Source: a virus
Strand: one strand, 5' to 3'
Length of the DNA: 62,077 bases
IMG/VR virus record: IMGVR_UViG_3300021437_000020
Coordinates: 1 to 62,077 of that record
In this document: positions 53,975 through 62,077 of the stretch, piece after piece
Layout of the letters: every line of letters starts with the position of its first letter
Position numbering within the stretch: position 1 is the first letter of the stretch
Position numbers and translations under genes: made by a program
The notes under the pieces: model-generated
What the model saw: the letters and a program-made list of their open reading frames with translations, nothing else
What the model was told of the DNA's origin: nothing
Databases searched by the model: none

Positions 53975-54493
53975 ATGTATTTTGGTGAATTTCCAAGTAT
54001 TCTGTATCAGTTCAATATTAAGGGTAAGAATGTCCTTAAGGTAGTTCGTGATATCACATTAAATGTTCGGCCATTAGAAGATATTCTTAATAACATCGAG
54101 TTATATAACGACTATGATATTGAAGATGGAGATACACCAGAGGTTATCTCCGAGAAAATTTATGGTACACCTTTTTATCACTGGATTATAATGCTGGTCA
54201 ACGAAAAATATGATTATACAGAGGATTATCCTCTAAGCAATGACAAGCTATCTACGTTTGTAACTCAGAAGTATGGTAGTGGTAATGAGTACGCTATTCA
54301 CTCGTTGTATGGACGCCCACACTATGAATATCTGGGTAAAGTAGTTGACTCTAATATACCAGGTGCAGCTGCAATTAGTAATTTTGATTATGAATTTAGA
54401 CTGAACGAGGCTAAGCGTCGTATCCGTGTCGTAGCTCCGGTGTACATTAATAAATTCAGTAATGATTTAACAGAAGCATTCAATAATGGCTGA
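53975..54493 (+). CDS. gp53: Baseplate wedge subunit, gp53
   Basis: The protein has 172 aa, against 196 in T4. MYFGEFPSILYQFNIKGKN...DITLNVRPLEDILNNIELYNDYDIEDGDTPEVISEKIYGTPFYHWIIMLVNEKYDYTEDYPLS is the gp53 pattern, including the LysM-like central segment. It joins wedges around the hub. It overlaps gp27 by eight bases. Confidence 0.9.
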   Translation: MYFGEFPSILYQFNIKGKNVLKVVRDITLNVRPLEDILNNIELYNDYDIEDGDTPEVISEKIYGTPFYHWIIMLVNEKYDYTEDYPLSNDKLSTFVTQKYGSGNEYAIHSLYGRPHYEYLGKVVDSNIPGAAAISNFDYEFRLNEAKRRIRVVAPVYINKFSNDLTEAFNNG

Positions 54494-55766
54494 TTTATTT
54501 TACGCGGGGCAACACCAACTTGATGCTGTAGAGATTCTCCAATCTGGTGGTATTTCTCTAGATATTAAACCGCACGTTTCTCAGCTAACCATATACGAGG
54601 ATATGTTCTCCCCGTTTATGACTGGAAATATCATCACAAACGACACCGTGGACATAATGAATATGCTTGGTCAGCAAGGTGATGATATGCTTCACATCAA
54701 AGTGTATACGCCAGATATTGATAAGAAGAACTATATCGACAAGTATTTTCATATCTATAAGGTGTCGGATAGAACCGACCTAGGAGATAGAAGAATATCC
54801 CATGTTATACACTTCGGTAGTGTAGATATGCTTACCGAATCTAGTATGCGTATCAGTAAAACATATAAGGATTTACCACATAAGATTATCGAGAATATCC
54901 TGAATAGTGAAATAGAAACAGATGTTGATTTCAATTCAGATAAAACAATAAACACAGTACAATATACATCGAACTATTGGACACCGGTTAAAAATATCAC
55001 ATATCTAACTGACCATGCCGTAGGTACAGATGGACTACCTAGTTTTTCTTTTTACGAGAATCGCTATGGTTATCAGTTTCGTCAGTTGACGGGTTTTGCA
55101 TCTGATGGTGTAAAACCTATTAATTCTTTCAGCACCAGTAATTTCAATGCCGAAGTTAAATCTACAGGAACAGAAACCGGTGCTATTGTAAAGGATTTGA
55201 ATATCGACTATAAGACTGTGCTTGATATGCGTCAACCGTTGCACTTTGATTATTACAAAGACTTACAGTCAGGTATGCTTAATTCACGTTTGCAGTATTA
55301 TGATTTGGTGACAAAGAAGCGTTATGTTATAACGTTTGATATGAACGACGAGACACACCCGCTTTTGAATCCACAAAGATTCTATAAAGATCGTATCGCT
55401 GATAATAGCTATTCTGACGATGATGGTTCTATTTTCATTAGTGGTGAGTCCGTATATGGACTATATAATGGTGCGACTGATACAACCAATTTAAAGTTCG
55501 TGCAGAAACGTAATTCAATTTTGAGACAACTTCAATCGTATAGAGTCGAAATTGATGTATTTGGTCGTACAGATTATACTGTCGGTTCTAAGGTAACACT
55601 TGGGGCAAATAAGATTCGTAGATTTGATAAAGGTAGTTCTGAAAAAGAGATTCAGGACCCAATGGTTACAGGTAACTATATTATCTCTGCTATTTGCCAC
55701 AGATTTACTACAGATAAGCACGTGGCCACACTTGAGCTGATTAAAGATTCGATTTTAAAGGTTTAA
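54486..55766 (+). CDS. gp27: Baseplate hub subunit, gp27-like
   Basis: The protein has 426 aa, against 391 in T4. The first 90 residues (LDAVEILQSGGISLDIKPHVSQLTIYEDMFSPFMTGNIITNDTVDIMNML...) are the tube-like domain I of gp27. The middle (YWTPVKNITYLTDHAVG...PSFSFYENRYGYQFRQL) and C-terminal YTVGSKVTLGANKI...GNYIISAICHRFTTDKHVATLELIKD fit the late-control/gpD superfamily. A trimer of this protein holds gp5. The gp5 gene begins one base after its stop. Confidence 0.85.
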   Translation: MADLFYAGQHQLDAVEILQSGGISLDIKPHVSQLTIYEDMFSPFMTGNIITNDTVDIMNMLGQQGDDMLHIKVYTPDIDKKNYIDKYFHIYKVSDRTDLGDRRISHVIHFGSVDMLTESSMRISKTYKDLPHKIIENILNSEIETDVDFNSDKTINTVQYTSNYWTPVKNITYLTDHAVGTDGLPSFSFYENRYGYQFRQLTGFASDGVKPINSFSTSNFNAEVKSTGTETGAIVKDLNIDYKTVLDMRQPLHFDYYKDLQSGMLNSRLQYYDLVTKKRYVITFDMNDETHPLLNPQRFYKDRIADNSYSDDDGSIFISGESVYGLYNGATDTTNLKFVQKRNSILRQLQSYRVEIDVFGRTDYTVGSKVTLGANKIRRFDKGSSEKEIQDPMVTGNYIISAICHRFTTDKHVATLELIKDSILKV

Positions 55767-55767
55767 C

Positions 55768-58221
55768 ATGTTTTATATTGGTATAGTTGAAAACAGAACC
55801 GATGATCCGCTGAAGTTGGGCCGATGCAGAGTTCGCGTCGTAGGCCTACACACAGATGATAAGAACAAACTACCAACCGAGGATTTACCTTGGGCTGTGG
55901 TTATGCAACCAACAAGTTCGGCTGCAATTAGTGGTATTGGAACATCACCTACCGGACCTGTAGAAGGTAGCACGGTTATTGTTATCTTCCGTGATGATTA
56001 TCAACAGCACCCTATTATCATTGGTACGATTGCCGGTATTCCAGAAACACCAAAAGGGATGGCAGCAAAGACTGCGACATCTACTTCCGAACAGACCGTA
56101 ACGAATACACTTAAATCTAGCTCAGGTTCAAATGTAGTTGATAGTAGAGGTAATCCTGTGCAAACAGGGTCATCTACCACAACCACAGTAGAAAAGAAAC
56201 CAGAGATCAAGAAACCAACAAAGAGTTTAGTACCTTCTGATGCTTGTTATGCAGAGATTCGAAGAGAAGAAGGTTTGTGCTCTACTGTTAAAGGTAAGTA
56301 TAAACCGACTACCGATTCATACACTGGTACAGTTTATGCATATCAAGACACGAATGGGATTTGGACGATTGGATGGGGTAATACATATCTCGCCGACAAT
56401 ACGCGTGTTGATGCAAATACTGAACTACAAAAGTCTGAATGCGATGCTTTGCTAAAACTTAAAGTTGATAAAGACTTTGGGCCTTCAGTACAACGTAATC
56501 TTAAAGTGCCTGTGACACAGAGTATGTTCGATGCTCTTGTTTCTATTGCATATAATAAAGGCGCTGGTGGATTATATAAAACTGCTGCATGGGCTGCATT
56601 GCAGACTGGTAATTACGAACAGGCAGCTGCACTTATTCCGAGTGTGGTTAGTGATCCAAAACTTGCCGGGCGATATAAGCGTGCTCAAGCACTCTTCATG
56701 AGTGATGGCTTTCCTACCAAGGATATGTCCGAGATTATTCCGCCGCCTTCAACAAAGGAACAAGCTGAACAACAGAAGGATGCTACACAAAATCCAGTTG
56801 TGAAGCTGAAATCTGATACAGACACAAATAACGTTGCCGGTAGCGGAACTGTTAGTGATTCTACCTCTGGTAAAGACGTTGGTTTTAAAGACCCAAATAA
56901 TGTATATCCAAAATATTTTGGAGAGCCAGATACACACAGATTAGCACGTCATGAGAAGATTGATCAAACGATCGTTTTCTCTAAGGAATCTGCGCGCGTC
57001 AAAAATGTCGTTTCTGGCGGCGGAAATAAGTGGTCTCAGCCACCTATCCCATATAATGCAAAATATCCATTTAACCAAATTCGCGTGTCAGAAAGCGGTC
57101 ACGTAGAAGAAATAGATGATACCAAGGATAATGAGCGACTACACCGTTATCACCGTTCTGGCACATTTGAGGAAATTGATGTCAACGGTACACTTGTTCG
57201 CCGAATAGTTGGTGACGACTACGAGATTCTAGAACGTAACGGTAATGTATTGATCAAAGGTACGTGTAATGTCACCGTCATAGGTAATCAGAATATTCTA
57301 GTACAAAATGATGCAAACATCGATGTTTATGGCAACCTAAATACCACTGTAGGTGGTGATATTAATCTTGGTGCCACTGGAGATGTTAACGTCACAGCAG
57401 GTGGGCAGATTAGTCTAAAGGCAGGCGGGGACGTTGCATTGGATGGTTCTAATATACAACTGAACAGCGGTAAGTCAAAATCTGCGCCAAAGGGTAAAGG
57501 AAGTGCCAGCGGTGTACCGGATATGCCTGTATTAACTACACCAAATCGTTTCCAGGAATTGGACGCAAACTACGAAGCACCAGATGAAGGTGATTCCGCG
57601 GAATTCAATAAAGCTAAGGAAAATTTGGGAGCTTCTGATTCAGAAGACACAACAGATAACACTGTGGTAAAAGAAGAAGTTCCACCTGAAAAGAAGCCAG
57701 AACCCATCAAGAAAACTGAAAAACCGAAGCCGACGGAATATACTAGATCGTATCTATTAACACAAAATTTCACTCTTGGACGTGTATTATGTAGGGAAGA
57801 TATACCTACTGGTACTAATATGGGTCTCAATCCAGATCAAATTATTGATAATTTACGAACTCTTTGTGAAAATTGCTTAGAACCAATTTTGGCTTCATAT
57901 CCAAATTTAGTTTTATCTAATTCCTGGAGAAGTGAAGCAAAAAATAAGAGTGTTGGTGGCTCAACAACTAGCGATCACTTACCCGGTTGCGCTGCAGATT
58001 TTCAATTGCCTGGGTTTACACGAGAACAGTATTATAATGCTGTGGTAAACTTGTCAAGTAGCTTACCAGCATATACACAATTGATTTTGGAATACGAGGG
58101 TAGTAAAACTTGGATTCACGTTTCATATAATGAAAAGAAGGGTGCAAAAATGGAACGATTAACTGGGTTTAAAACTGGTAGTAAATCGTCATTTAAGACA
58201 AATTATATTTTAATAGCATAA
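55768..58221 (+). CDS. gp5: Baseplate spike gp5 with lysozyme and M15 peptidase domains
   Basis: The protein has 817 aa, against 575 in T4. Residues 1-95 are the gp5 OB fold. Residues about 160-312 are a T4-type lysozyme with Glu168 or Glu167, Asp194 and Thr200 (REEGL...AYQDTNGIWTIGWGNT). Residues about 380-565 are the triple beta-helix needle (VxGNxxxxV repeats ending AGGDVALDGSNIQL). After an acidic/Pro linker, residues about 660-817 add a domain with SDHLPGCAADF (His737, Asp744) and TWIHVSY (His784), the zinc site of M15 D,D/L,D-peptidases. One spike would cut both glycan and peptide bonds of the cell wall. Confidence 0.88.
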   Translation: MFYIGIVENRTDDPLKLGRCRVRVVGLHTDDKNKLPTEDLPWAVVMQPTSSAAISGIGTSPTGPVEGSTVIVIFRDDYQQHPIIIGTIAGIPETPKGMAAKTATSTSEQTVTNTLKSSSGSNVVDSRGNPVQTGSSTTTTVEKKPEIKKPTKSLVPSDACYAEIRREEGLCSTVKGKYKPTTDSYTGTVYAYQDTNGIWTIGWGNTYLADNTRVDANTELQKSECDALLKLKVDKDFGPSVQRNLKVPVTQSMFDALVSIAYNKGAGGLYKTAAWAALQTGNYEQAAALIPSVVSDPKLAGRYKRAQALFMSDGFPTKDMSEIIPPPSTKEQAEQQKDATQNPVVKLKSDTDTNNVAGSGTVSDSTSGKDVGFKDPNNVYPKYFGEPDTHRLARHEKIDQTIVFSKESARVKNVVSGGGNKWSQPPIPYNAKYPFNQIRVSESGHVEEIDDTKDNERLHRYHRSGTFEEIDVNGTLVRRIVGDDYEILERNGNVLIKGTCNVTVIGNQNILVQNDANIDVYGNLNTTVGGDINLGATGDVNVTAGGQISLKAGGDVALDGSNIQLNSGKSKSAPKGKGSASGVPDMPVLTTPNRFQELDANYEAPDEGDSAEFNKAKENLGASDSEDTTDNTVVKEEVPPEKKPEPIKKTEKPKPTEYTRSYLLTQNFTLGRVLCREDIPTGTNMGLNPDQIIDNLRTLCENCLEPILASYPNLVLSNSWRSEAKNKSVGGSTTSDHLPGCAADFQLPGFTREQYYNAVVNLSSSLPAYTQLILEYEGSKTWIHVSYNEKKGAKMERLTGFKTGSKSSFKTNYILIA

Positions 58222-58222
58222 T

Positions 58223-58612
58223 ATGGCAACAACAAGAAAATACTCAGACCTAGATGCAGCATTTGCGCCAAACCCAAGTTCTGGAGACTTAAGTCTTCGA
58301 ACAGATGAGGCGGCGGTCAAATTTGCTATTAGAAATTTGGTCATGACCGTTAATTTTGAGCGCCCCTTCGATAGTACAATAGGTAGCCAAGTTAACACAC
58401 TACTGTTTGAACCTATTGATACTACCACGTCGATTCTTCTGAAGAAGATGATTACACAGACTATTACGAACCACGAACCACGTGCTGTTTTACTAGATGT
58501 CAATGTCATAGAAGAAGCCGATGTTAATACGATCACAATTAACATTATCTTTAAGATAATAAATACTGAGCGACCACTTAACGTAACCATTGCCTTAGAT
58601 AGAACAAGATGA
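58223..58612 (+). CDS. gp25: Baseplate wedge subunit, gp25
   Basis: The protein has 129 aa, matching T4 gp25 (132). YSDLDAAFAPNPSSGDLSLRTDEAAVKFAIRNLVMTVNFERPFDSTIGSQVNTLLFEP and NHEPRAVLLDVNVIEEADVNTITINIIF are the family blocks; EPR is the conserved E-x-R motif of contractile-tail sheath initiators. It nucleates sheath assembly. Four-base ATGA overlap with gp6. Confidence 0.95.
   Translation: MATTRKYSDLDAAFAPNPSSGDLSLRTDEAAVKFAIRNLVMTVNFERPFDSTIGSQVNTLLFEPIDTTTSILLKKMITQTITNHEPRAVLLDVNVIEEADVNTITINIIFKIINTERPLNVTIALDRTR
58558..58565 (+). promoter_or_regulatory. Late-promoter-like AATAAATA inside gp25
   Basis: Ends 43 nt before ATG of gp6. It could give a secondary late transcript; position and motif only. 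Confidence 0.35.
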
Positions 58613-60423
58613 GTACACTACAACAAATAAACACTGGTGAATTAGATTTCAGTGAAATTAAACAAAATCTCAAGACGTTTCTTCAGGGGCAATCAGTTCT
58701 TGCGGACTACGATTTTGATGGCAGCGTTCTTTCGACTGTATTGGATGTATTGGCTTTCAATACCCACTACAACGCACTTTATAACAATATGACTATCAAT
58801 GAGGCGTTTATTGATAGTGCTTCTAAGCGAGCTTCTCTGATTTCTATCGCTAAGCTTATGGGCTATGTCCCAAGCTCGGTGACATCTGCTTCAGCGATTA
58901 TTGGACTGGAAATTTCTACTCCAAATACGGATAACTCGAACATTTATACACTACCAGCAGGAACTACATTTGCAGCTGCAAAAGATGGAACGACTTATAC
59001 ATTCAATCTAATGCAAGATGTCACTATGGGCCGTGTGAGTTCTACCGACAAATACATTATGGGTGGTTATGCTGTTCTAGAAGGTAGCCCAAATAAAATC
59101 ACATACACATCAGGTGCTGGAGTTCATTTTGTGATTCCTGATCGTGCTTGTGACACAAAAACAATCAGCGTATCTGTATATAATCCTACCACACTTCAGA
59201 CAACGGTTTTCACCCAAGCAAATAGCTTAGTTGGGGTTCGTTCTACAGATAATGTTTATTTCGTTAAACAGCGTGAAGATCTATTTTATGAAATTTACTT
59301 TGGTAACGGTTCGTTTGGACAGTCTATTCCTTCCGGTGCAACTGTCACTATCAAATATCTGGCCAGCTCGGGTGAAGCTGCTAATGATTCTGGTTTCTTA
59401 GTTTACACTGGCGGTGGCAACCCAGACTATACGTACACAGTAACCACCGAAGTTGTTGCTGGCGGCGGAGCATCAGAAGAAACAAAGGATAGTATTCGTT
59501 TCAATGCACCGCTTGCTCACCAAGCACAAGACCGAATTGTCAGTGCAAATGACTATACAGCTCTTTTGATGAATTACTACCCAAGCATTGAATCGGTCAG
59601 TGTCTGGGGTGGCCAAGATAATAATCCACCTCAATATGGTAAGGTTTTTATCGCTGCAAAGCCATTTAATCGTGATGCATTTAGTACCGTTGAAAAGAAT
59701 AATATGACTTCCGGTATTATTGCTAAGAAGAATATTATTACCGTTACCCCGGTTTTTGTTGACCCAATTTATTTGGACGTTGAGCTTGTGACTAATGTTT
59801 ATTATGATCCAGCGAAAACTACTTTGACTCCGGGTCAATTGGCAACAAATGTCCGTGATACTATTTCTCAGTATAGCAGTACACTATCGAAGTTTGAATC
59901 TGCTTTTAGATATTCTTATGTGAGCACGAAGATTGACGAGACCGACGAGGCCATTGTATCTAATATCACAAATATTAGAATTCGTCACCCAATCGATGTT
60001 GTCTATGGTATTACAAATAATTATATTGCAAACATGGGTAATCCAGTTGCAAAGAGCGATAAACCCACATTCTATAGCACCCGTTTTTACCAGACCGGTA
60101 TTACAAATCGTTGTTATCTAGAAAATAGCGGCACTGATATTCGTTTGATTCAAGAATTACCTACTGGTACCCCGGTTGACATGGGTAGTGTTGGTACGCT
60201 AGATTTTGAGAATGGTATTATCACTGCAAATGGTTTAAATATCGTTTCTCTATATGATGCTAAATTTGAATTTGTATTCTACCCAAGTTCGTTTGACGTA
60301 GTACCTCTGAACCGTTATATTGTTCGTTTGCCAGCAGATAAAGTGACTGTAAATATGATTGTAGATACACTTTCACAAACTCGTGCTGCTAAAACAAGCC
60401 ACATATTCACTGCGTCTAGATGA
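58609..60423 (+). CDS. gp6: Baseplate wedge subunit, gp6
   Basis: The protein has 604 aa, against 660 in T4. INTGELDFSEIKQNLKTFLQGQSVLADYDFDGSVLSTVLDVLAFNTHYNALYNNMTINEAFIDSASKRASLISIAKLMGYVP is the gp6 N-terminus, and the middle follows the gpJ-type baseplate fold (FEIYFGNGSFGQSIPSGATVTIKYLASSGEAAND, RIVSANDYTALLMNYYPSIESVSVWGGQDNNPPQYGKVFIA). It forms the inner baseplate ring with gp53 and gp25. Overlaps the next gene by four bases. Confidence 0.93.
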   Translation: MSTLQQINTGELDFSEIKQNLKTFLQGQSVLADYDFDGSVLSTVLDVLAFNTHYNALYNNMTINEAFIDSASKRASLISIAKLMGYVPSSVTSASAIIGLEISTPNTDNSNIYTLPAGTTFAAAKDGTTYTFNLMQDVTMGRVSSTDKYIMGGYAVLEGSPNKITYTSGAGVHFVIPDRACDTKTISVSVYNPTTLQTTVFTQANSLVGVRSTDNVYFVKQREDLFYEIYFGNGSFGQSIPSGATVTIKYLASSGEAANDSGFLVYTGGGNPDYTYTVTTEVVAGGGASEETKDSIRFNAPLAHQAQDRIVSANDYTALLMNYYPSIESVSVWGGQDNNPPQYGKVFIAAKPFNRDAFSTVEKNNMTSGIIAKKNIITVTPVFVDPIYLDVELVTNVYYDPAKTTLTPGQLATNVRDTISQYSSTLSKFESAFRYSYVSTKIDETDEAIVSNITNIRIRHPIDVVYGITNNYIANMGNPVAKSDKPTFYSTRFYQTGITNRCYLENSGTDIRLIQELPTGTPVDMGSVGTLDFENGIITANGLNIVSLYDAKFEFVFYPSSFDVVPLNRYIVRLPADKVTVNMIVDTLSQTRAAKTSHIFTASR

Positions 60424-61970
60424 GCACAAAACTTCCATTTCTAGCTGTTGATAAACTACCAGAGCACATTCGCGAGAGTTACCCTCAGCTAGTCACATTT
60501 GTCCAAAAATACTACGAGTTTCTCGACACACTTGAGACTATTCGTGGTAATTTGGATTTGGATTCTGCTGCACTTAAATTTGTTAAACTACAGAATTTAA
60601 GCTATGCACGGGGATTTAATACTCCACAGAGTTTGGATGTAGTTGAGTTTGTCCGTAATAATAAGGCATTCTTTGCTGCCAAGGGTAATGAGCAAGCGTT
60701 TATATTCTTTTTCAAGGCATTCTTTGGCGAAGACATCACCGTTGTAAAACCTAGTTATATTATTGCGTCTGGTGGTAAATTCTCTCAGAAGAGTTTTATT
60801 ACATTTACTACAATCTTCGGCGCATTTACCGGGCAGTATGTAGATTTTGTTATTGAAAATACGAACGGGAAATTCCTATTTCAAAGCGAAAGTATTCAGA
60901 ATCTAGGTGGTAATCAGTTTAGAGTGACGTTTACTGCTCCGCGCAATTTTAAAATTGGTGTTGGTGATAAGATAGCGCACCGCAATGCTACTACTGATGT
61001 TATTGAATATCTTGGTGGTATTGACCTATCACCAAAGTCTCTTAAAATTACTGTTCCCGGTAAGTTCTGGCAAATTGGACAAATTGTTACTGTCCCCGGT
61101 TCTTCTGTTAATACTATCGCCAAAGTAACCCGTGTTGATAATAACAAGGGTATTGCATATCTAGATATTATCCAATTCGGCTATGGCCACTCGGTTAATC
61201 AAACTCTGGTGACATCTCCATTTAACGGGAGACCAGCAGAACCGGTTTATACAATCACTAAGACTATCACTAGTGCAACTCCGCGTGCGTATCTGTATTC
61301 TCTAAACATTAATGATAGCACAAATGGTATCGACGAGTCTATCCGAGGGGTTATAAATTCACAAACTGTTGTGGCTGTGGATAATATCTATGAAGCAACA
61401 CCAATCATTGCTGATACAGATTTTAGCTTGCAAGATTGGCTAGATTCTCGTGCTACGATTCAATATACGTTTGATACTGTATCAAAGACACATGCTGAGT
61501 ATATTGACGAAGAAAGTCTGATTAGTAATCAGTCTAATAGAATCCATGATAATTACTATTATCAGGCATTCTCATATTTGATTCAAACAAAGCAGAATAT
61601 TGACACATACCGTGGCGCACTTGATATTATTCACCCGGCGGGTCTTAAATTCTTTGCCGAATTAACCAAGATATTCGATGGTGACGTGAATTTAGCTTAT
61701 GAAGCTACGCGTACAATGTCGATTGATAAGCTGTTCTTCAATGATTTTATTTCAGCACCTACAGATATAATTGCTCTTGGGGTGTCAAAACCATTTAGTG
61801 ATACACTAAATATTACTGAAACAACTGGTAAAGACATAACAAAAGCCGGATTATTTGATACTGCTATTTTGTCGGATGGCACGACAACTATTGCTTCTGG
61901 CGGCTATGCTGCAACTGGATATGATGACGGAACTTACTCAGTATTTGAGGTCTCAATAACAATTTCTTGA
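60420..61970 (+). CDS. Baseplate-associated virion protein, 516 aa
   Basis: The first 150 residues (LPFLAVDKLPEHIRESYPQLVTFVQKYYEFLDTLETIRGNLD...FAAKGNEQAFIFFFKAFFGED) resemble a structural protein I recall right after gp6 in T4-type phages outside the enteric group. In T4 this place holds gp7/gp8, but I see no clear match to them. The middle is beta-rich, and the end (FFAELTKIFDGDVNLAYEATRTMSIDKLFFNDF) helical. It is probably a wedge or fibre-attachment component. Confidence 0.65.
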   Translation: MSTKLPFLAVDKLPEHIRESYPQLVTFVQKYYEFLDTLETIRGNLDLDSAALKFVKLQNLSYARGFNTPQSLDVVEFVRNNKAFFAAKGNEQAFIFFFKAFFGEDITVVKPSYIIASGGKFSQKSFITFTTIFGAFTGQYVDFVIENTNGKFLFQSESIQNLGGNQFRVTFTAPRNFKIGVGDKIAHRNATTDVIEYLGGIDLSPKSLKITVPGKFWQIGQIVTVPGSSVNTIAKVTRVDNNKGIAYLDIIQFGYGHSVNQTLVTSPFNGRPAEPVYTITKTITSATPRAYLYSLNINDSTNGIDESIRGVINSQTVVAVDNIYEATPIIADTDFSLQDWLDSRATIQYTFDTVSKTHAEYIDEESLISNQSNRIHDNYYYQAFSYLIQTKQNIDTYRGALDIIHPAGLKFFAELTKIFDGDVNLAYEATRTMSIDKLFFNDFISAPTDIIALGVSKPFSDTLNITETTGKDITKAGLFDTAILSDGTTTIASGGYAATGYDDGTYSVFEVSITIS

Positions 61971-61978
61971 GGATAATA

Positions 61979-62077
61979 TGGTAAACGATAACATTAAACT
62001 AACTGGTGAACTACAAATTGTAGTTCGTGATCAAAACGGACAAATCAAAGAACAACGCGTTGTTCCGAATCTAGTTG
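61979..62077 (+). CDS. Fibre/surface protein (partial, runs off the window)
   Basis: ATG 61979 follows GAGGA. The visible 33 residues (DNIKLTGELQIVVRDQNGQIKEQRVVPNLV) resemble the N-terminal domain of the 18109 protein (YTVTCIGKNGKKKWTEEFDNLV) and of many phage structural proteins. The rest lies outside the window. Confidence 0.7.

Noticed and set aside
1-62077. tRNA genes, rRNA genes and CRISPR arrays
   Set aside because: All sizeable non-coding gaps were read (29709-29814, 35145-35274 and smaller). None holds a cloverleaf with an acceptor stem and TTC arm, and no array of spaced repeats exists.
1-62077. Lysogeny or chromosomal insertion genes (integrase, cI-like repressor, attachment site)
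   Set aside because: None seen; the gene set is that of a lytic T4-type phage.

Overview
The window is about 62 kb of a T4-type contractile-tailed phage (myovirus). Its host is probably Gram-negative, because the phage encodes an inner/outer-membrane spanin pair, lipoboxes and a periplasmic lysin. T4-family genes identified from sequence are gp61 primase, NrdA/NrdB, DenV, a gp33-like co-activator, gp59, gp32, gp16, gp26, gp4, gp54, gp48, gp53, gp27, gp5, gp25 and gp6. Promoters resembling the T4 late element TATAAATA precede several structural genes. No integrase, tRNA, rRNA or CRISPR was seen.

Layout. (1) 1-3.9 kb: a nucleotidyltransferase-like protein, a SleB-type lysin, a ClpP-like protease, a HELIH metalloprotein and a membrane/coiled-coil protein. 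(2) 4-8.9 kb: a tight run of proteins that mostly begin with a short peptide like the T4 capsid-targeting sequence. Behind it lie a ligase-like nucleotidyltransferase, a possible nuclease, a NadM-like adenylyltransferase and a large modular head protein, so they are probably packaged and injected. (3) 8.9-27.2 kb: a membrane protein, then tail-fibre/adhesin and surface genes (five LamG domains, Ser/Thr and glycine repeats, Ig-like domains), interrupted by a glycosyltransferase and a methyltransferase, plus two more modular head-type proteins. (4) 27.2-29.7 kb: conserved genes and the spanins, with a GIY-YIG endonuclease gene inserted between them. (5) 29.8-35.5 kb: primase, ribonucleotide reductase, an HNH endonuclease and thioredoxin. 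(6) 35.5-39.7 kb: an overlapping operon of a TAGT-like glycosyltransferase and nucleotide-sugar enzymes, likely for DNA hypermodification. (7) 39.7-46.8 kb: small early proteins including a stand-alone ClpX-type zinc finger, DenV, an RNA ligase and a membrane-protein family, ending with gp33, gp59 and gp32. (8) 47.8-52.9 kb, minus strand: gp4, an unassigned virion protein, gp54, small terminase, gp26 and the tape measure. (9) 52.9-62.1 kb, plus strand: gp48, gp53, gp27, gp5, gp25, gp6, a further structural gene and a partial fibre gene.

Most striking points. The gp26-like gene ends in a T8 slippery run with a -1 ORF running up to the tape-measure gene, the layout of lambda G/GT tail chaperones. 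The spanin locus holds a second, out-of-frame copy of the i-spanin C-terminus inside the o-spanin gene, an apparent scar of homing-endonuclease insertion. Two recurrent promoter families are present, and six of the nine promoters place the start codon 5-7 nt after the -10 box, implying leaderless mRNAs. The window also holds a nucleotide-sugar/glycosyltransferase operon and a set of apparently capsid-targeted enzymes.

All assignments are from reading the sequence and family knowledge; no database search was run.
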